Source: Cyathus striatus
Lineage: Eukaryota; Basidiomycota; Agaricomycetes; Agaricales; Nidulariaceae
Length of the DNA: 64,000 nt
Assembly (NCBI GenBank): GCA_025738555.1
Contig: JAOVFP010000003.1
Coordinates: 6,138,001-6,202,000 of the forward strand
Direction of reading: 5' to 3'
Numbering within the stretch: the stretch's first letter is position 1; the number at the start of each line of letters is the position of its first letter. The notes under the pieces are model-generated. The model had not been told where the DNA came from. It did no database searches and saw nothing but the letters and a program-made list of their open reading frames with translations. A program made the translations under genes and the position numbers. Shown here in pieces: positions 54,471-64,000 of the stretch.

Positions 54471-55134
54471 TGTCATATCCCATATCGCCTACCTCTGGAC
54501 TCCTATGCTCTTACTCCACCTTTCCCTTTGTTTACTCCAGACTTTGATCACATTCTTAGTATTACTTATTGCTTACTGTATATAGATTACCTTCGTTTCC
54601 TTTCTTCCATTCTACTGAGCTATCCCCTCAGTATTGTAGTATATATCTCATAGTGAGTCACTTATCATTCTTAAGTGTGCCACTATCAGTTTTACTTTAC
54701 ACCGCCATATGCGCTCACTTCTCCGACGTGTTTTATTATGTTTAATTAGTTATAGTCTTCATTCTACGTACGCCTACCCTGACCGTACTTTTCCACTGGC
54801 CAAGGCCAGCGGCCTTTACTTACTCTGAGTCTCTAGTATTTAAGTAGTACTTGATTTGTACTTAGACTTTAGTTTCGTATTGAACTACGTCCTCACCTTT
54901 CAGTCTGACTTGAGTTACATCTCTCGTCTCCTCGTCTCTTGTCTTCTCCAAAGGGCTTGCCCTTACTCCGAAATCCAGGACCGGGAATCCCAGGGGCGCA
55001 GCACATAAGCTGAAGCCGAAGTCCTACCCCCTGAGTTATCATTCTCTGCTTTCGTCTTACACTCACCCCTCACTTCTCCACAGTCACTCTCTCGTACTCC
55101 ACCACCAAGTCAGGCTAGGGGCACAGTCGTGACA
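54471..55134 (+). mobile_element. Young solo Ty3 LTR, TSD CTTAT, CpG-rich
   Basis: 664 bp from TGTCATATCCCATATCGCC to GCACAGTCGTGACA with exact 5 bp duplications CTTAT at 54466-54470 and 55135-55139. It is the best-preserved copy of the family: CpG sites that are TG or CA in the other copies remain here (ACCGCCATATGCGCTC, CTCCGACGTG, CTACGTACGCC, ACCGGG, GGGGCGCAGC). Inserted in the lineage 2 integrase remnant. Typical landmarks ACATAAGCTGAAGCCGAAG and TCAGGCTAGGGGCA. Confidence 0.93.
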
Positions 55135-55139
55135 CTTAT

Positions 55140-55639
55140 GTGGATGATGTAATAGAGAGTGAAATAATGAATATATTTCATCACCTTCTGAAGATGAACT
55201 CAATAATTTATAAAGAATGATCACAAATAATTAATTTATAAATGGCTAATTTACATTAATAAATATGATAATTAATAAAAATAATAATAATTGTACTTAG
55301 ATACTAATTTTGTCTAACTAACCTTAATATGTATTCTGTATCTTCATCACATGTTAACTGGTCTGGTTATGTTGTCTTATCTATATCTTCCATTCAATTA
55401 TTACTTCTATTGTCACATCACTTATATCTTTGTCACACTTTTCATCAGCCAATCAGATGTTTTTCCTGACTAACCAATGGACTATATGATTTCTTGTGTC
55501 TCTCTTAATGGTGCCCACTACTGTTTAATTTTTATTGTTACAGAATTGCAAATATCTGCAGTGTGATTATTTCATCACATTTACCATCAGACTTTGAAAC
55601 ATAAAATATGATATATATGAGATGTCTGACTAACATAAT
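55140..55639. other. AT-rich non-coding DNA
   Basis: The first ~60 bp continue the integrase remnant; the rest shows no gene or repeat. Confidence 0.5.
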
Positions 55640-58032
55640 ACTGTGAAATTGCAACTTGTGATAAATTCTATACCATTTAATAATTTGACAGTCACATGTC
55701 AGAAAGCATCAAATGATGTTAAAATTTTGTGGTACAGTATTACAAATGAGAGATGTGTGACATGTGAACAAAATGTGAATAAATGTGATCTGTTAGGATA
55801 TGTACTATATGTGATGAATATAATGGTTGTAACAGATGTTGTGTGACATGAATTTGGAAATGTAATCTTTGTGACTACATGACAGGAGTGTCATGCAAGC
55901 AAATGTGAGAAGTGTGACATGTGTGACAGAATGTGACATGTCTAAAAGTGTGACATATGATGAAAAAGTGTGATACATGTGACAAAATGTGATGTTTGTG
56001 ACATATGTAAAAGTGTGACATATGGTAAAAAAATGTGACATGTCTAAAAGTGTGACATGTGTGACAACATTGTCAGTTTAAGATAATAATTATCTAAGGT
56101 GGTCAGCAGGAATTGACTTTGTTCATGCTTTGCACCTGAGTGTTTGGGGATATTATTTGTAGATATTCTCCTTAACTCAAGAGGTTTGGTAGTAGGATGG
56201 AATGTAAATAAATGTATGAGATGGTTGAGTAACTCTAGAAGAGTAGGTGAATTACAAACACAACAACTAAGATTGTGGCAAGTGCTTGCAGGTGAAGAGT
56301 AGGCTGAAGGTATAGGTCACTATTATGGTGAAGGTTGAAGTGGAGTTGGGGGTCCTAATGATTCCTGTTCCTTATTTCACAAATCAGGTGCATATAATTA
56401 TGATGTTACAATGTCTCACTGTCTGAGTGGATAAAAATACAGTTTGATGGTGGTTACTTTATAAAAATACAGTGTCTCATTATCTGAGTGGGCACAAATA
56501 TGATGCTGATGCTGCTGCTGTTACTTTATGAAGATATGGTGTCTCACTATCTGAGTAGATACAAATATGATGCTGCTGCTGCTGCTGTTATGTTATAAAG
56601 ATACAGTGCCTTACTATTTGAGTAGACACAAATAATATAAATTAGTTTCACACTTTACTATTGATGCTTTATATGTGACTCAGACAATACATGTACTGAG
56701 AAGAGTGGAAGTATGTAGATTATATTTAGTAGTTTAGAGTTGTGTGCTACAACTGCAAAGAGATACAAACAAATGTAAACTAGGTATAAGTTGTTAATTC
56801 TACAGGCCAAATCCTTCTCCTTATATGCCTTTTTCCCTCCTGCTGACTAATCATATCTCACACCTACTTTTCCATTGTTCTCCAACTGGGGAAAGTATGA
56901 GTCATCATTTTCTCCATTGTTCTCCAATTTAGAATGCATGAGTCAGCATCTTAGACAATAGGTATATTTAGCACAATAGAAATGCTATTAATAGTACTTG
57001 AAAGAACAATGGCTATATTTAGCACAATGGATATTCTATTAATAGCTCCTGAGAAAAATGGTGCTCTATTTGATTGTACCTGAAGGCTTCTTATTTTGTA
57101 CAGGGTATAATTATTTGTACATATTAGTCTTGATGTAGTTGTTTATATAATGATATTATTCTGATTAGTGCTAAACTAATAGTATGACTAAGTATTTGTG
57201 TATATTTATTTTGATTAGTAATGAACTGGTTTATAGTTGCTTGTTTATATATATTTGTTCTGATTAGTAATGAGCTATTAGTGTTTATATATTATGTGGC
57301 TTTATATGTTAGTGTATTGATTAGTTGCTTGTATTTGTTTTATTCTGATTAATAATGAAATAGTAGTGAGTATTAGGTATTGTTTGTTAAGGTATTATTA
57401 GGTGTTTCAAGTGCTTGCTTTTCTATCTTTGAGTGATTTAGCTGTATTCATGTCATTATGTGAAATCAACTTTCACCTGTGACAATGTGTAACATATCTA
57501 AAAGTGTGACATGTGGTAAAATAGTATGACATGTGTAAAAGTATGACACACATGACAAAATGTGATGTTTGTGATATATGTGACAACCCATTATGCCACC
57601 TGCATGACCTAATGATCACTTATGATCACTTACAAGTGTGGGAATATTCTGATAATATTTTAGTAAATGATCACATTTGAGTGTGGAAACAATCTGCTAG
57701 TCCTATTATAAATGATCATATTTGAGCATGGGAATATTCTGCTAGTATTATAGTAAATGATCACATTTGATTGTGAAAATATTCTGGTGGTAATATGTAA
57801 ATGATCATATTTGAATGTGTGAATACTGTAGTAGTCCTATTGTAAATGATCACATTTGAGCATGAGCAGTCAGCTAGTCCTATGTAAATGATCATATTTG
57901 AGCATGAGAATATTCTAGTAGTATTATAATAAATGATCACATTTGATTACCTAAGTGATCATTTTTTGCCCTGGCAAAATGATTGTGGCGATCTTTTTAC
58001 CAGGGCAAAAAATGATCATGATGGCTGACACT
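55640..58032. mobile_element. Foldback-type element related to 28679-31312, one end preserved
   Basis: TGTGACATGTG/AAAAGTGTGACATAT repeats at 55750-56075 and 57475-57590. Then about seven 47-60 bp units with AAATGATCACATTTGAGCAT and GGAATATTCTGCTAGTATTA (57600-57955), a perfect 18 bp stem hairpin (57957-57974 with 58000-58017, containing GCCCTGG/CCAGGGC) and the terminal GGCTGACACT at 58023-58032. The same terminus and hairpin logic occur at 28679 and 15159. The left end is not identifiable. Interior 56090-57470 has minisatellites and no gene. Confidence 0.7.
56407..57420. repeat. Cluster of minisatellites with GCT tracts
   Basis: 56407-56640: about four ~75 bp units with GTCTCACTATCTGAGTAGAT, ACAAATATGATGCTGCTGCT and TTACTTTATAAAGATACAGT. 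56865-56945: duplicated TCTCCATTGTTCTCCAA. 56950-57055: duplicated TATATTTAGCACAAT(A/G)GA with TATTAATAG. 57125-57420: repeated TGTTCTGATTAGTAATGA units. No gene. Confidence 0.8.
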
Positions 58033-58723
58033 TATGTATCAACTATATAGTTTCTCTAGCTGTAGTTCTGTATGATATTTAATAGGTAGAGTAGAGTAGT
58101 ATGAGAGCAGTCTCCTGTGCCCTCAGAAATACAACTAAGCAGTTCTGCCAGAGTATTTGTGTGAGCTAGGGATTCTGAGTGCAATGAGAGATAAAGTTCT
58201 AAGTCTGTGCTAAATCTGAGATTAAGAAACATGCATCAAAGTGTTCACTAAGCACACATTCCATCTTCAACATCAGTCTTCAACTCCTTTTCATTACTTT
58301 ACTTTGCCTGGAAGCATCCTGCAACTGAGTCTTATGCACTGAGCACTTTCTTAGTGAGTGTATGTGGTGTGAGTAAAATTACTTATATTTTAATTTATAC
58401 TACATTGTGCTAGACTAGGTACTTTAACATCTTGGGAAGTTAAAGCCACTGCTACAGAACCCTCATTGTCCTATCCCAGTGAAATAGGTACTTGTATTTT
58501 AGATGTAAATCCTGCTATGTTTCCATAACAAGATCACTTCTAACTTGTACAAAAACTCTGAAAATGCAAGTGATGGGTAAGGTAGTGCTCCTTTTTATGT
58601 TAAGGTATCTTTAAGTTCACATTTCAATCCCAAATGAACTGAAATAATAATGATTTATTGTAAGAAAAATTTGTGCAATTTAAATCCCCTAAACTGATTG
58701 AAAGCAACCCTTTGCTTTCCTAG
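58033..58723. other. Unassigned region before a weak gene-like remnant
   Basis: Short open stretches only, for example SWEVKATATEPSLSYPSEIG near 58440-58500. An exon may end at about 58575 (GATGGGTAAGG), but no family is recognised. Confidence 0.35.
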
Positions 58724-59350
58724 GATTTTGACATGGAGCTAATTATTGACCTTCAAGATAGTTCTGAAGTATGTAGCCTTTATATCCTATTCTTTTAAGT
58801 CTAATCTCTTAATTTACAGGCAATAGAAGTTGATAAGGCCATGTCTTCAGTTCCAACTTTTGAGGAATCTACCAAGGATGAAAAACTTTCTCCTTCCAAG
58901 GTATGTAATCACATTAAATTTTTGTCCAAAACATCACACTCAAAATTCCTTTTTAAAATATTAGAAGAGGACAAACTCACCTTATTCCTTTTGTAGATGT
59001 CCTTGGGATGAACACCACAGCTTTTGCTTACAAGAAAGCCTTAAACACTGTAAATAAAGCTTCTGTCAATAAGAAGTCCAAGGTCTCAGGTGAATTCTTT
59101 ATTCTTTTACATTATCTTTAAACTGACATTCATTATATGAATAGAAGATTCTGGAGACAAGCTTAATCATGCTAAAGATGCCTACATGGGTTATCTAAAT
59201 TAGGCTTTTTATGTTGTTTTTGAAGAGTACTTGCTCTCTGTCTCTCAGACTGCCATGCAAGCCAGCTTGGAGGCCACTCAGACCAAAGCTTTGTTGGCTC
59301 AGATTGAAGACATTATTTACTATCTTCAAGCTCATTCTGCCCCAAAGTAG
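58724..59350 (+). pseudogene. Unrecognised gene-like remnant with several possible exons
   Basis: Possible exons: 58724-58768 (DFDMELIIDLQDSSE, preceded by TTTCCTAG and followed by GTATGT), 58820-58900 (AIEVDKAMSSVPTFEESTKD, EKLSPSK, bounded by TTTACAG and GTATGT), about 58995-59090 (VLGMNTTAFAYKKALNTV, NKASVNKKSK) and 59145-59350 (EDSGDKLNHAKDAYMGYL, one TAG, QTAMQASLEATQTKALLAQI, EDIIYYLQAHSAPK, TAG). The last piece is helical with heptad character. Splice signals are good at the first two exons but phases of the later ones are uncertain. No known family; it may be the gag-like or structural gene of an element, or a host gene fragment. Confidence 0.4.
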
Positions 59351-60114
59351 TTTTCTACCTTCTTAGCTGTACTTGCTAGTATTTAAGTAGTAATACCTTA
59401 TTCCTAGCAAGTATCCATGTAACAATTCATCTGAGTGACTACTAATGAATACTTTTATGCTTTATACTTTATTCATTGATTCTTTTTAAGTTCAAAAATG
59501 TAGTTTTATAATTGGCATGTATTTCATAATGAATTTGTAAGTTCAGAAGTAAATTACTAATGAAATACTTCATATTTTTGGTAAAGAGTCATTTTGACTT
59601 AAACAAATTTCGAAGATATAATTATATTTGTTATTTAAGTAAAATATAACAAGTTTTGAAAGGTAAAACTTTATTAGATATCTTCAAAATACATTGTACT
59701 TAGTCAATTTTTTTTGCTTTATATTAATTAAATGACAGATTTATTTCATTTGTAATGTTAAATGCAAAATATATGCCTATATGATGTCACACAGGTATGT
59801 AAAAGTCTTAATTAAATAGACATATAAATTTATACTAGTGTCACATAAACTCTGGTGATTGCCTTCACCAGTTATTGAAAAATAGTAATTAGAGTATTAA
59901 GAGCACTTAGATTGTATTGACAGAGTGCCTGTACACTGACAACATAATCTAAATGTCCATTAAGCTTTTAGAATAGAGATTGTGTAATATATTTGACATG
60001 AGCCAAAGAAAGTTTAGTGGTTCCTGACAGCTGCTAATGTCACACTAAATCCTCAAGCTGTATTTAAAGAGTCATTCTGGGTTTGCATTTCTTTTAGTCT
60101 TTTTTTTACTTTTA
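59351..60114. other. AT-rich non-coding DNA
   Basis: No gene or repeat recognised. Confidence 0.5.
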
Positions 60115-60560
60115 CCATGCCTCTCTCTATTTCTCTTTACCCTTTTCTCTGGTGGATATTCTTTCTAAGTATCTGAAGGCTCCCATCCAATTGATTAGCC
60201 ATGAGGAATTCCCTATTTGCCCCCTTCACAACCTCTCACTGTTTTAAGCTGAAGATACAAGCATGCTTCTGCACTACACTGGACAGTCTGTCATGTTCAA
60301 GAGAGGCAAACTTAACTTCTATCTTGGAAATGCTCATTCCTTCATTGAAGTGAAAGTTTGGCAGGAGTTCTATGTCTTCTAAAACAGGACATTCATTAGG
60401 TTGTTGTGGATACTGCAGAGTAACACCCTTTTATATGAGTGCTTCTAGTGGCACAAACCTAGCACATGGAAGTCTCTTGTTAAGTAATCCTACAGTACAT
60501 CCTATTTTCTCTTTCTCTTTTCTTTTACTTTACTTATGTTACTTCTTAGAGAAATAGCTA
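60115..60560 (+). pseudogene. Unrecognised coding remnant with a paralogue at 63520-63720 (minus)
   Basis: One frame reads VDILSKYLKAPIQLISHEEF, PICPLHNLSLF, stop, then LLHYTGQSVMFKRGKLNFYL, GNAHSFIEVKVWQEFYVF, stop. A shifted frame continues CGYCRVTPFYMSASSGTNLA, HGSLLLSNPTVHPIFSFSF. The reverse strand at 63720-63520 has the parallel CEYCKVTSFFINSSHHANLV, FGSPFFTSPTVCSVFS. Similarity at protein level between two distant sites suggests a once-coding repeated gene. Family not recognised. Confidence 0.4.
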
Positions 60561-60861
60561 AATCACTCATTGTAAGTATTCCAACTTACAACTGATTGTT
60601 TTCACTGACTTTTTAAGTAACATACCTTTTATTGAACTTTAATTTATCATTAATGTATATAGTTTAAAATGCATCACCATTGTTAATCATTTGGACAGTG
60701 ATTAGTTAGTGACTTTATTCAAAACTATAATAGTTTATCATTGGATATGATCTTTGTGCTTTCAAACATTGTCATGTGCAGTAAAATTTCACTTCCAGGG
60801 TATTTAAACTTTCAGGACTTTGCTTATTTGCTGCTTTGCATTTTTATTCCTTACTACTATC

Positions 60862-61056
60862 ATGTCATTCTCTATGTCAACTTTCATTTTTACCAAGGAG
60901 ATTGTTTCCAATACTCTCCACCTGACCCTTATCACTCCAGAGCTTGATAATCTTGTATTGGAGGCATCTTTGAAGAAACTTACCATTTTCATTGTCAATG
61001 GAGCAGAGGATCTGCTGGAGGTTCCTACCTTGAAAACTCATCAGGTCCAGACATAA
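60862..61056 (+). CDS. Small hypothetical reading frame, 64 residues
   Basis: ATG 60862 to TAA 61056 encodes MSFSMSTFIFTKEIVSNTLH and then TPELDNLVLEASLKKLTIFI, NGAEDLLEVPTLKTHQ. The composition is protein-like (alternating hydrophobic and charged residues) and no stop interrupts it, but it is short, alone and unlike any family I know. It could be an exon of a larger remnant that includes 58724-60560. Confidence 0.3.
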   Translation: MSFSMSTFIFTKEIVSNTLHLTLITPELDNLVLEASLKKLTIFIVNGAEDLLEVPTLKTHQVQT

Positions 61057-62489
61057 CTAGAATTGACAGATTGATAACTCTTTCATGATTTTGTAGGTAG
61101 TGGTGCATGGCTATTCTTAGTTGGTGGAGTAATTTGTCTGGTTAATTCCAATAATGAATGAGACCTTATCCTGCTAAATAGCCAGGCTGGCTTTTGCTGG
61201 TCACAGGCTTTTTAGAGGAACTGTCAGCATCTAGCTGATAGAAGTTTGAGGCAATAACAGGTTTGTGATGCCCTTAGATGTTCTGGGCTGCATGCACACT
61301 ACACTGACAGAGCAAGCAATTTTTTTCCTCGGCTGGAAGGTCTGGGTAATCTTGTAAAACTCTGTTGTACTGGGGATAGAGCATTTCAATTATTGCTCTT
61401 CAATAAGGAATATTTAGTAAGAATGAGTCATCAGCTCACATTGATTATGTCCCTTGGTGAAGTTTAATAGTGGAGTATTTTTGGTGTGTTGTATTGTGGC
61501 TTAGAGCAATTCGATGACCTTGACAAAGTTGTCTTGGGAATAGGATTGATCACCATAACCCCATGAATAGATTGAGCTAGAATCTGGTGAGAATAGTTAT
61601 ATGTATCCATTTGCCTCCTCATGGCCTGGACAGATACTGGCATATTAATGCTTGCTAAATGATGGGTACATTGAGGCATCTCTAGCTACAAAGGAGTACA
61701 TATATGCAAGTATATTAGCTGATTGTTGTATTAGGTTCTTTTCTTTCTGAATGGCCAGCTATAACAACTGGAAACAGAAGTTAAAGGCTGGTGTGTAGAG
61801 AGAATGATGAGAGTTTCTGACATACTTTAGATCCACCTAGTGGCTATTTGATACACTAGATAGTTATCTAAGTATGTCTAGCCACTAGGGGGTACTTTGT
61901 ACCTAAACCCTTGCCATCTGCTCCTCACTAAATCCTATAACAAAACTTTTCTAATTGGCCCTCTGCCCATAACTGAGAATACTTAAACCACTTTCTAACA
62001 ATGCCCAGAGATGTTGAAATGATTGAAGAGCCTGACTTGTGGGTATATGATGACTATGGCACTTCATTGGTAAGAAATAATGGCAAAAGTAAAGGCAGTT
62101 GTAGCAAAATATTAATACCTAAATCAACAAATGATATGTAGATAATGTCATTTCCCCTTGTAAAACATATGTTTGACATGATGGTGAATAGCAGTCAGTC
62201 TGCAGTAGTGGCCTTTTATTCAGATGAGAAAGAGGACTCCAACAACAAAATTCATTTAGAGAACATTGTTTATCAAACATTCCTTGCAAAAGAAGGTCAT
62301 GTGAAGGAGGACAGATCATGTGGATGGTGGCTGTTCCACCAATAATGGGCACCATTGCTACTATCAGAGAGGGTTGTGGGTGGGTTGTGCATTAGAGAGG
62401 GGACACATCTCCAATTTGGGAAACTACAATGCTTCTGGTCCCCTCTGATCAGCCCAGATAAGAGGGAGAGTGAATACATGTAGGTTTGC
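61057..62489. other. Unassigned region with a small hairpin and a short frame
   Basis: A hairpin with arms CCTAGTGGCTA / TAGCCACTAGG lies at about 61837-61891. A short frame from ATG near 62002 reads MPRDVEMIEEPDLWVYDDYG and then TSLVRNNGKSKG; it may be a gag start of an unknown element. No other support for genes. Confidence 0.4.
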
Positions 62490-62770
62490 AAGTTCAGGCC
62501 ATAGTAATAGTAATAGTAATAAAGCAGAGTACAAGTATTAGTATTTTAGTATATCAGCCACTTCATTAGTATGGTATACTAATAACATGGACTACAAGTA
62601 TTGGTAGTGAAGTATAGTAATAGTATTAGTAATAAAGTGAAGTACAAGTATTAGTATTGAAGTATAGTGATCAGTCACTTTATTAGTTCAGTATAGTAAT
62701 AAAGCAGATTACAAGTATTAGTATTAAGGTATAGTAGTAACACTAGTGCTTAGTATGGTCAGTCACTGTA
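62490..62770. repeat. TACTA-rich minisatellite, inverted relative to 50280-51430
   Basis: Units with AGTACAAGTATTAGTATT(G/T), AGTATAGTAATAGT and CAGTCACTTTATTAGT(reverse-complement landmarks of the 50.3 kb array). About three units. Confidence 0.8.
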
Positions 62771-62934
62771 CTGTCTGGCTGAGTCTTACCTCTTAGTGAG
62801 CCAGCATGTATTTTATTGGTTGAGTGAGGGGTGTGAAGTGCTTGCTAATAGCTATGCATGATTCCATAGTAGCCACAACTAATCTGTGTAATGAAAGTTC
62901 TTTAATTAAAATTAAACTCTACTATTGTGGAAAA
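62771..62934. other. Spacer before the lineage 2 protease
   Basis: No gene seen. Confidence 0.5.
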
Positions 62935-63180
62935 GAAATATTGATACTGGATCCCAATTAAATATTATCAATGAGCAGCTAGCAAATGAACTTGTTCATA
63001 TGCTAATGAATATTACTCATTCCATCACCATGACAGATGCAATGGTGGTGAAAGCAGATTAAATGGACTTATAGAAAACATAGAATTATCTAGTGGAAGA
63101 TTAACCACTAGGGCCAATCTATATGTTAAAGAAGGAACACCCTATGAAGTACTACTAGGAAGACCATAACAAAGAAATTA
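62935..63180 (+). pseudogene. Ty3/gypsy lineage 2 protease fragment, broken
   Basis: Reads DTGSQLNIINEQLANELVHM (retropepsin active site DTGSQ), then HSITMTDA; a one-base shift near 63042 leads to GGESRLNGLIENIELSSGRL, TTRANLYVKEGTPYEVLLGR and PW-like end. This is the usual layout of the protease in this fungal Ty3 lineage (DTGSQLN..I..DANGG..R..G..E.....GG....ANLYV....F..LLGRPW). Flanking gag and RT are not recognisable. Confidence 0.78.
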
Positions 63181-64000
63181 TAAAGTATTTGACATACTGA
63201 TCTTCATTTTTATTGAATTGAATAAGTAGTGCATGGTGATAGAAGAATGTGTCTGAATCTTCACTGGTACTGGTGAATGAAGAAGTATGGGAAAGGGATT
63301 TGGTTCTCATAATTAATGAGAGATCAGACATAAAAATTTTGGTGAGGCAATGAGATGAGAGGAAAGGTATAATCAAGAATATGAGTGGCAACAGCCAAGA
63401 GAGAAGTGGAAGAAGTGAGCTGGTTGAAACCAGAGTTGGAAGAAGTAGAAGAAGTAGATTTTCAAGTAAATATAAGTGAGAGTGCAATATGAAGTGATAT
63501 GAGTTACTAGAAAATATGCTCATACTGTTTTTTTAATATGACATCTAAATCTTTTAATAAAAATTAATATAAGAAAATAAGAATATACAGAAGAAAAGAC
63601 AGAACATACTGTAGGACTTGTGAAAAAAGGACTTCCAAATACTAAGTTTGCATGATGGGAACTGTTTATGAAAAAGGAAGTTACTTTACAATACTCACAA
63701 GAAACCAATCAGCAACTTGTTTCAATAGATTAGAAATATTAGCATTGGCAAAAACTATACTTTATTTGTTGCTCATAATTTCAGTTTTTTAATCAATTTA
63801 GCAAAATACACTTTGTAGGCATCATTATATTAATAACTTTTTGAATTTTTTTGCAAGTTTGATAAAACATTAAATTCTTCAAATATAGAAACTATATAAC
63901 TGTTATATATTTCTCAGAAAATCCCAAAGAATTTGTAATTTATTATATTTAAATATTTTATAATGAAATTACAGTTTTGTTTTCATCAAATAAATTTATT
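63181..64000. other. Degenerate DNA at the right edge
   Basis: 63520-63720 on the minus strand holds the paralogue of the 60.4 kb remnant (CEYCKVTSFFINSSHHANLV). The remainder is AT-rich, without a recognised gene. Confidence 0.45.

Overview
This 64 kb window looks like a transposon graveyard from an AT-rich fungal genome, most likely a basidiomycete (Agaricomycetes). The evidence is family content: several copies of a KDZ (Kyakuja-Dileera-Zisupton) transposase with CxC5- and CxC6-like cysteine clusters, chromodomain-bearing Ty3/gypsy elements, a second Ty3/gypsy lineage with fungal-style pol, a PIF/Harbinger element, and introns of about 46-60 bp with GT..AG ends. CpG is visibly scarce except in a few recent or special segments, and many broken reading frames have TGA where the family has Arg, as expected from decay of methylated CpG. 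I see no confident host housekeeping gene, no rRNA and no CRISPR array.

Layout. 1-2.1 kb: convergent pair of a PIF/Harbinger element, a Myb/SANT-like accessory gene (+, cut by the window edge) and a complete three-exon transposase (-). 2.1-6.35 kb: degenerate non-coding DNA with short duplications and hairpins. 6.35-14.7 kb: a broken Ty3/gypsy chromovirus (gag, protease, RT/RNase H, integrase, chromodomain, 3' LTR) that carries an extra antisense gene between pol and the 3' LTR; this gene encodes a coiled-coil protein with a Zn2Cys6-like motif and is split by a small copia-type LTR. 14.7-16.5 kb: a GATCA-rich minisatellite element and the 3' end of a second copy of the same retroelement. 16.5-26 kb: two KDZ elements, K1 (+) and K2 (-). 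K2 is split by a solo LTR (TSD AGAAT) and by a non-autonomous KDZ-type element, A1 (TSD TATGTGTT), which itself holds a large palindrome and a copia-type solo LTR (TSD GTAAT). 26.4-28.6 kb: remnants of the second Ty3 lineage and an unrecognised coding remnant. 28.7-31.3 kb: a 2.6 kb foldback element.

31.5-47.9 kb: one large KDZ element (called K5 for its accessory gene and K4 for its transposase) opened by two younger KDZ-type insertions only 72 bp apart: A2 (1.4 kb, TSD GTATGTTT) and B (7.9 kb, TSD CTAAAAAT/CTAAAGAT). B carries the best-preserved KDZ transposase of the window (K3). 47.9-64 kb: Ty3 fragments, another palindrome, solo LTRs (the one at 54471-55134 is the youngest and is CpG-rich), a 687 bp Tc1/pogo-like element with TA duplication, a minisatellite-rich foldback relative, and weak coding remnants.

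How parts work together. The KDZ elements share one design: imperfect terminal repeats of the form CAGTACTTTACACTCCCCC / GAGCTCTTTACACT, 8 bp target duplications, element-specific short palindromes repeated just inside the ends, a C/T-rich minisatellite with a shared 20 bp core, a tRNA-like module, an accessory gene of unknown function, and the CxC5-CxC6-KDZ transposase. This two-gene architecture and its subterminal code are the main candidate for an undescribed system here; the antisense zinc-cluster gene of the Ty3 element is the second.
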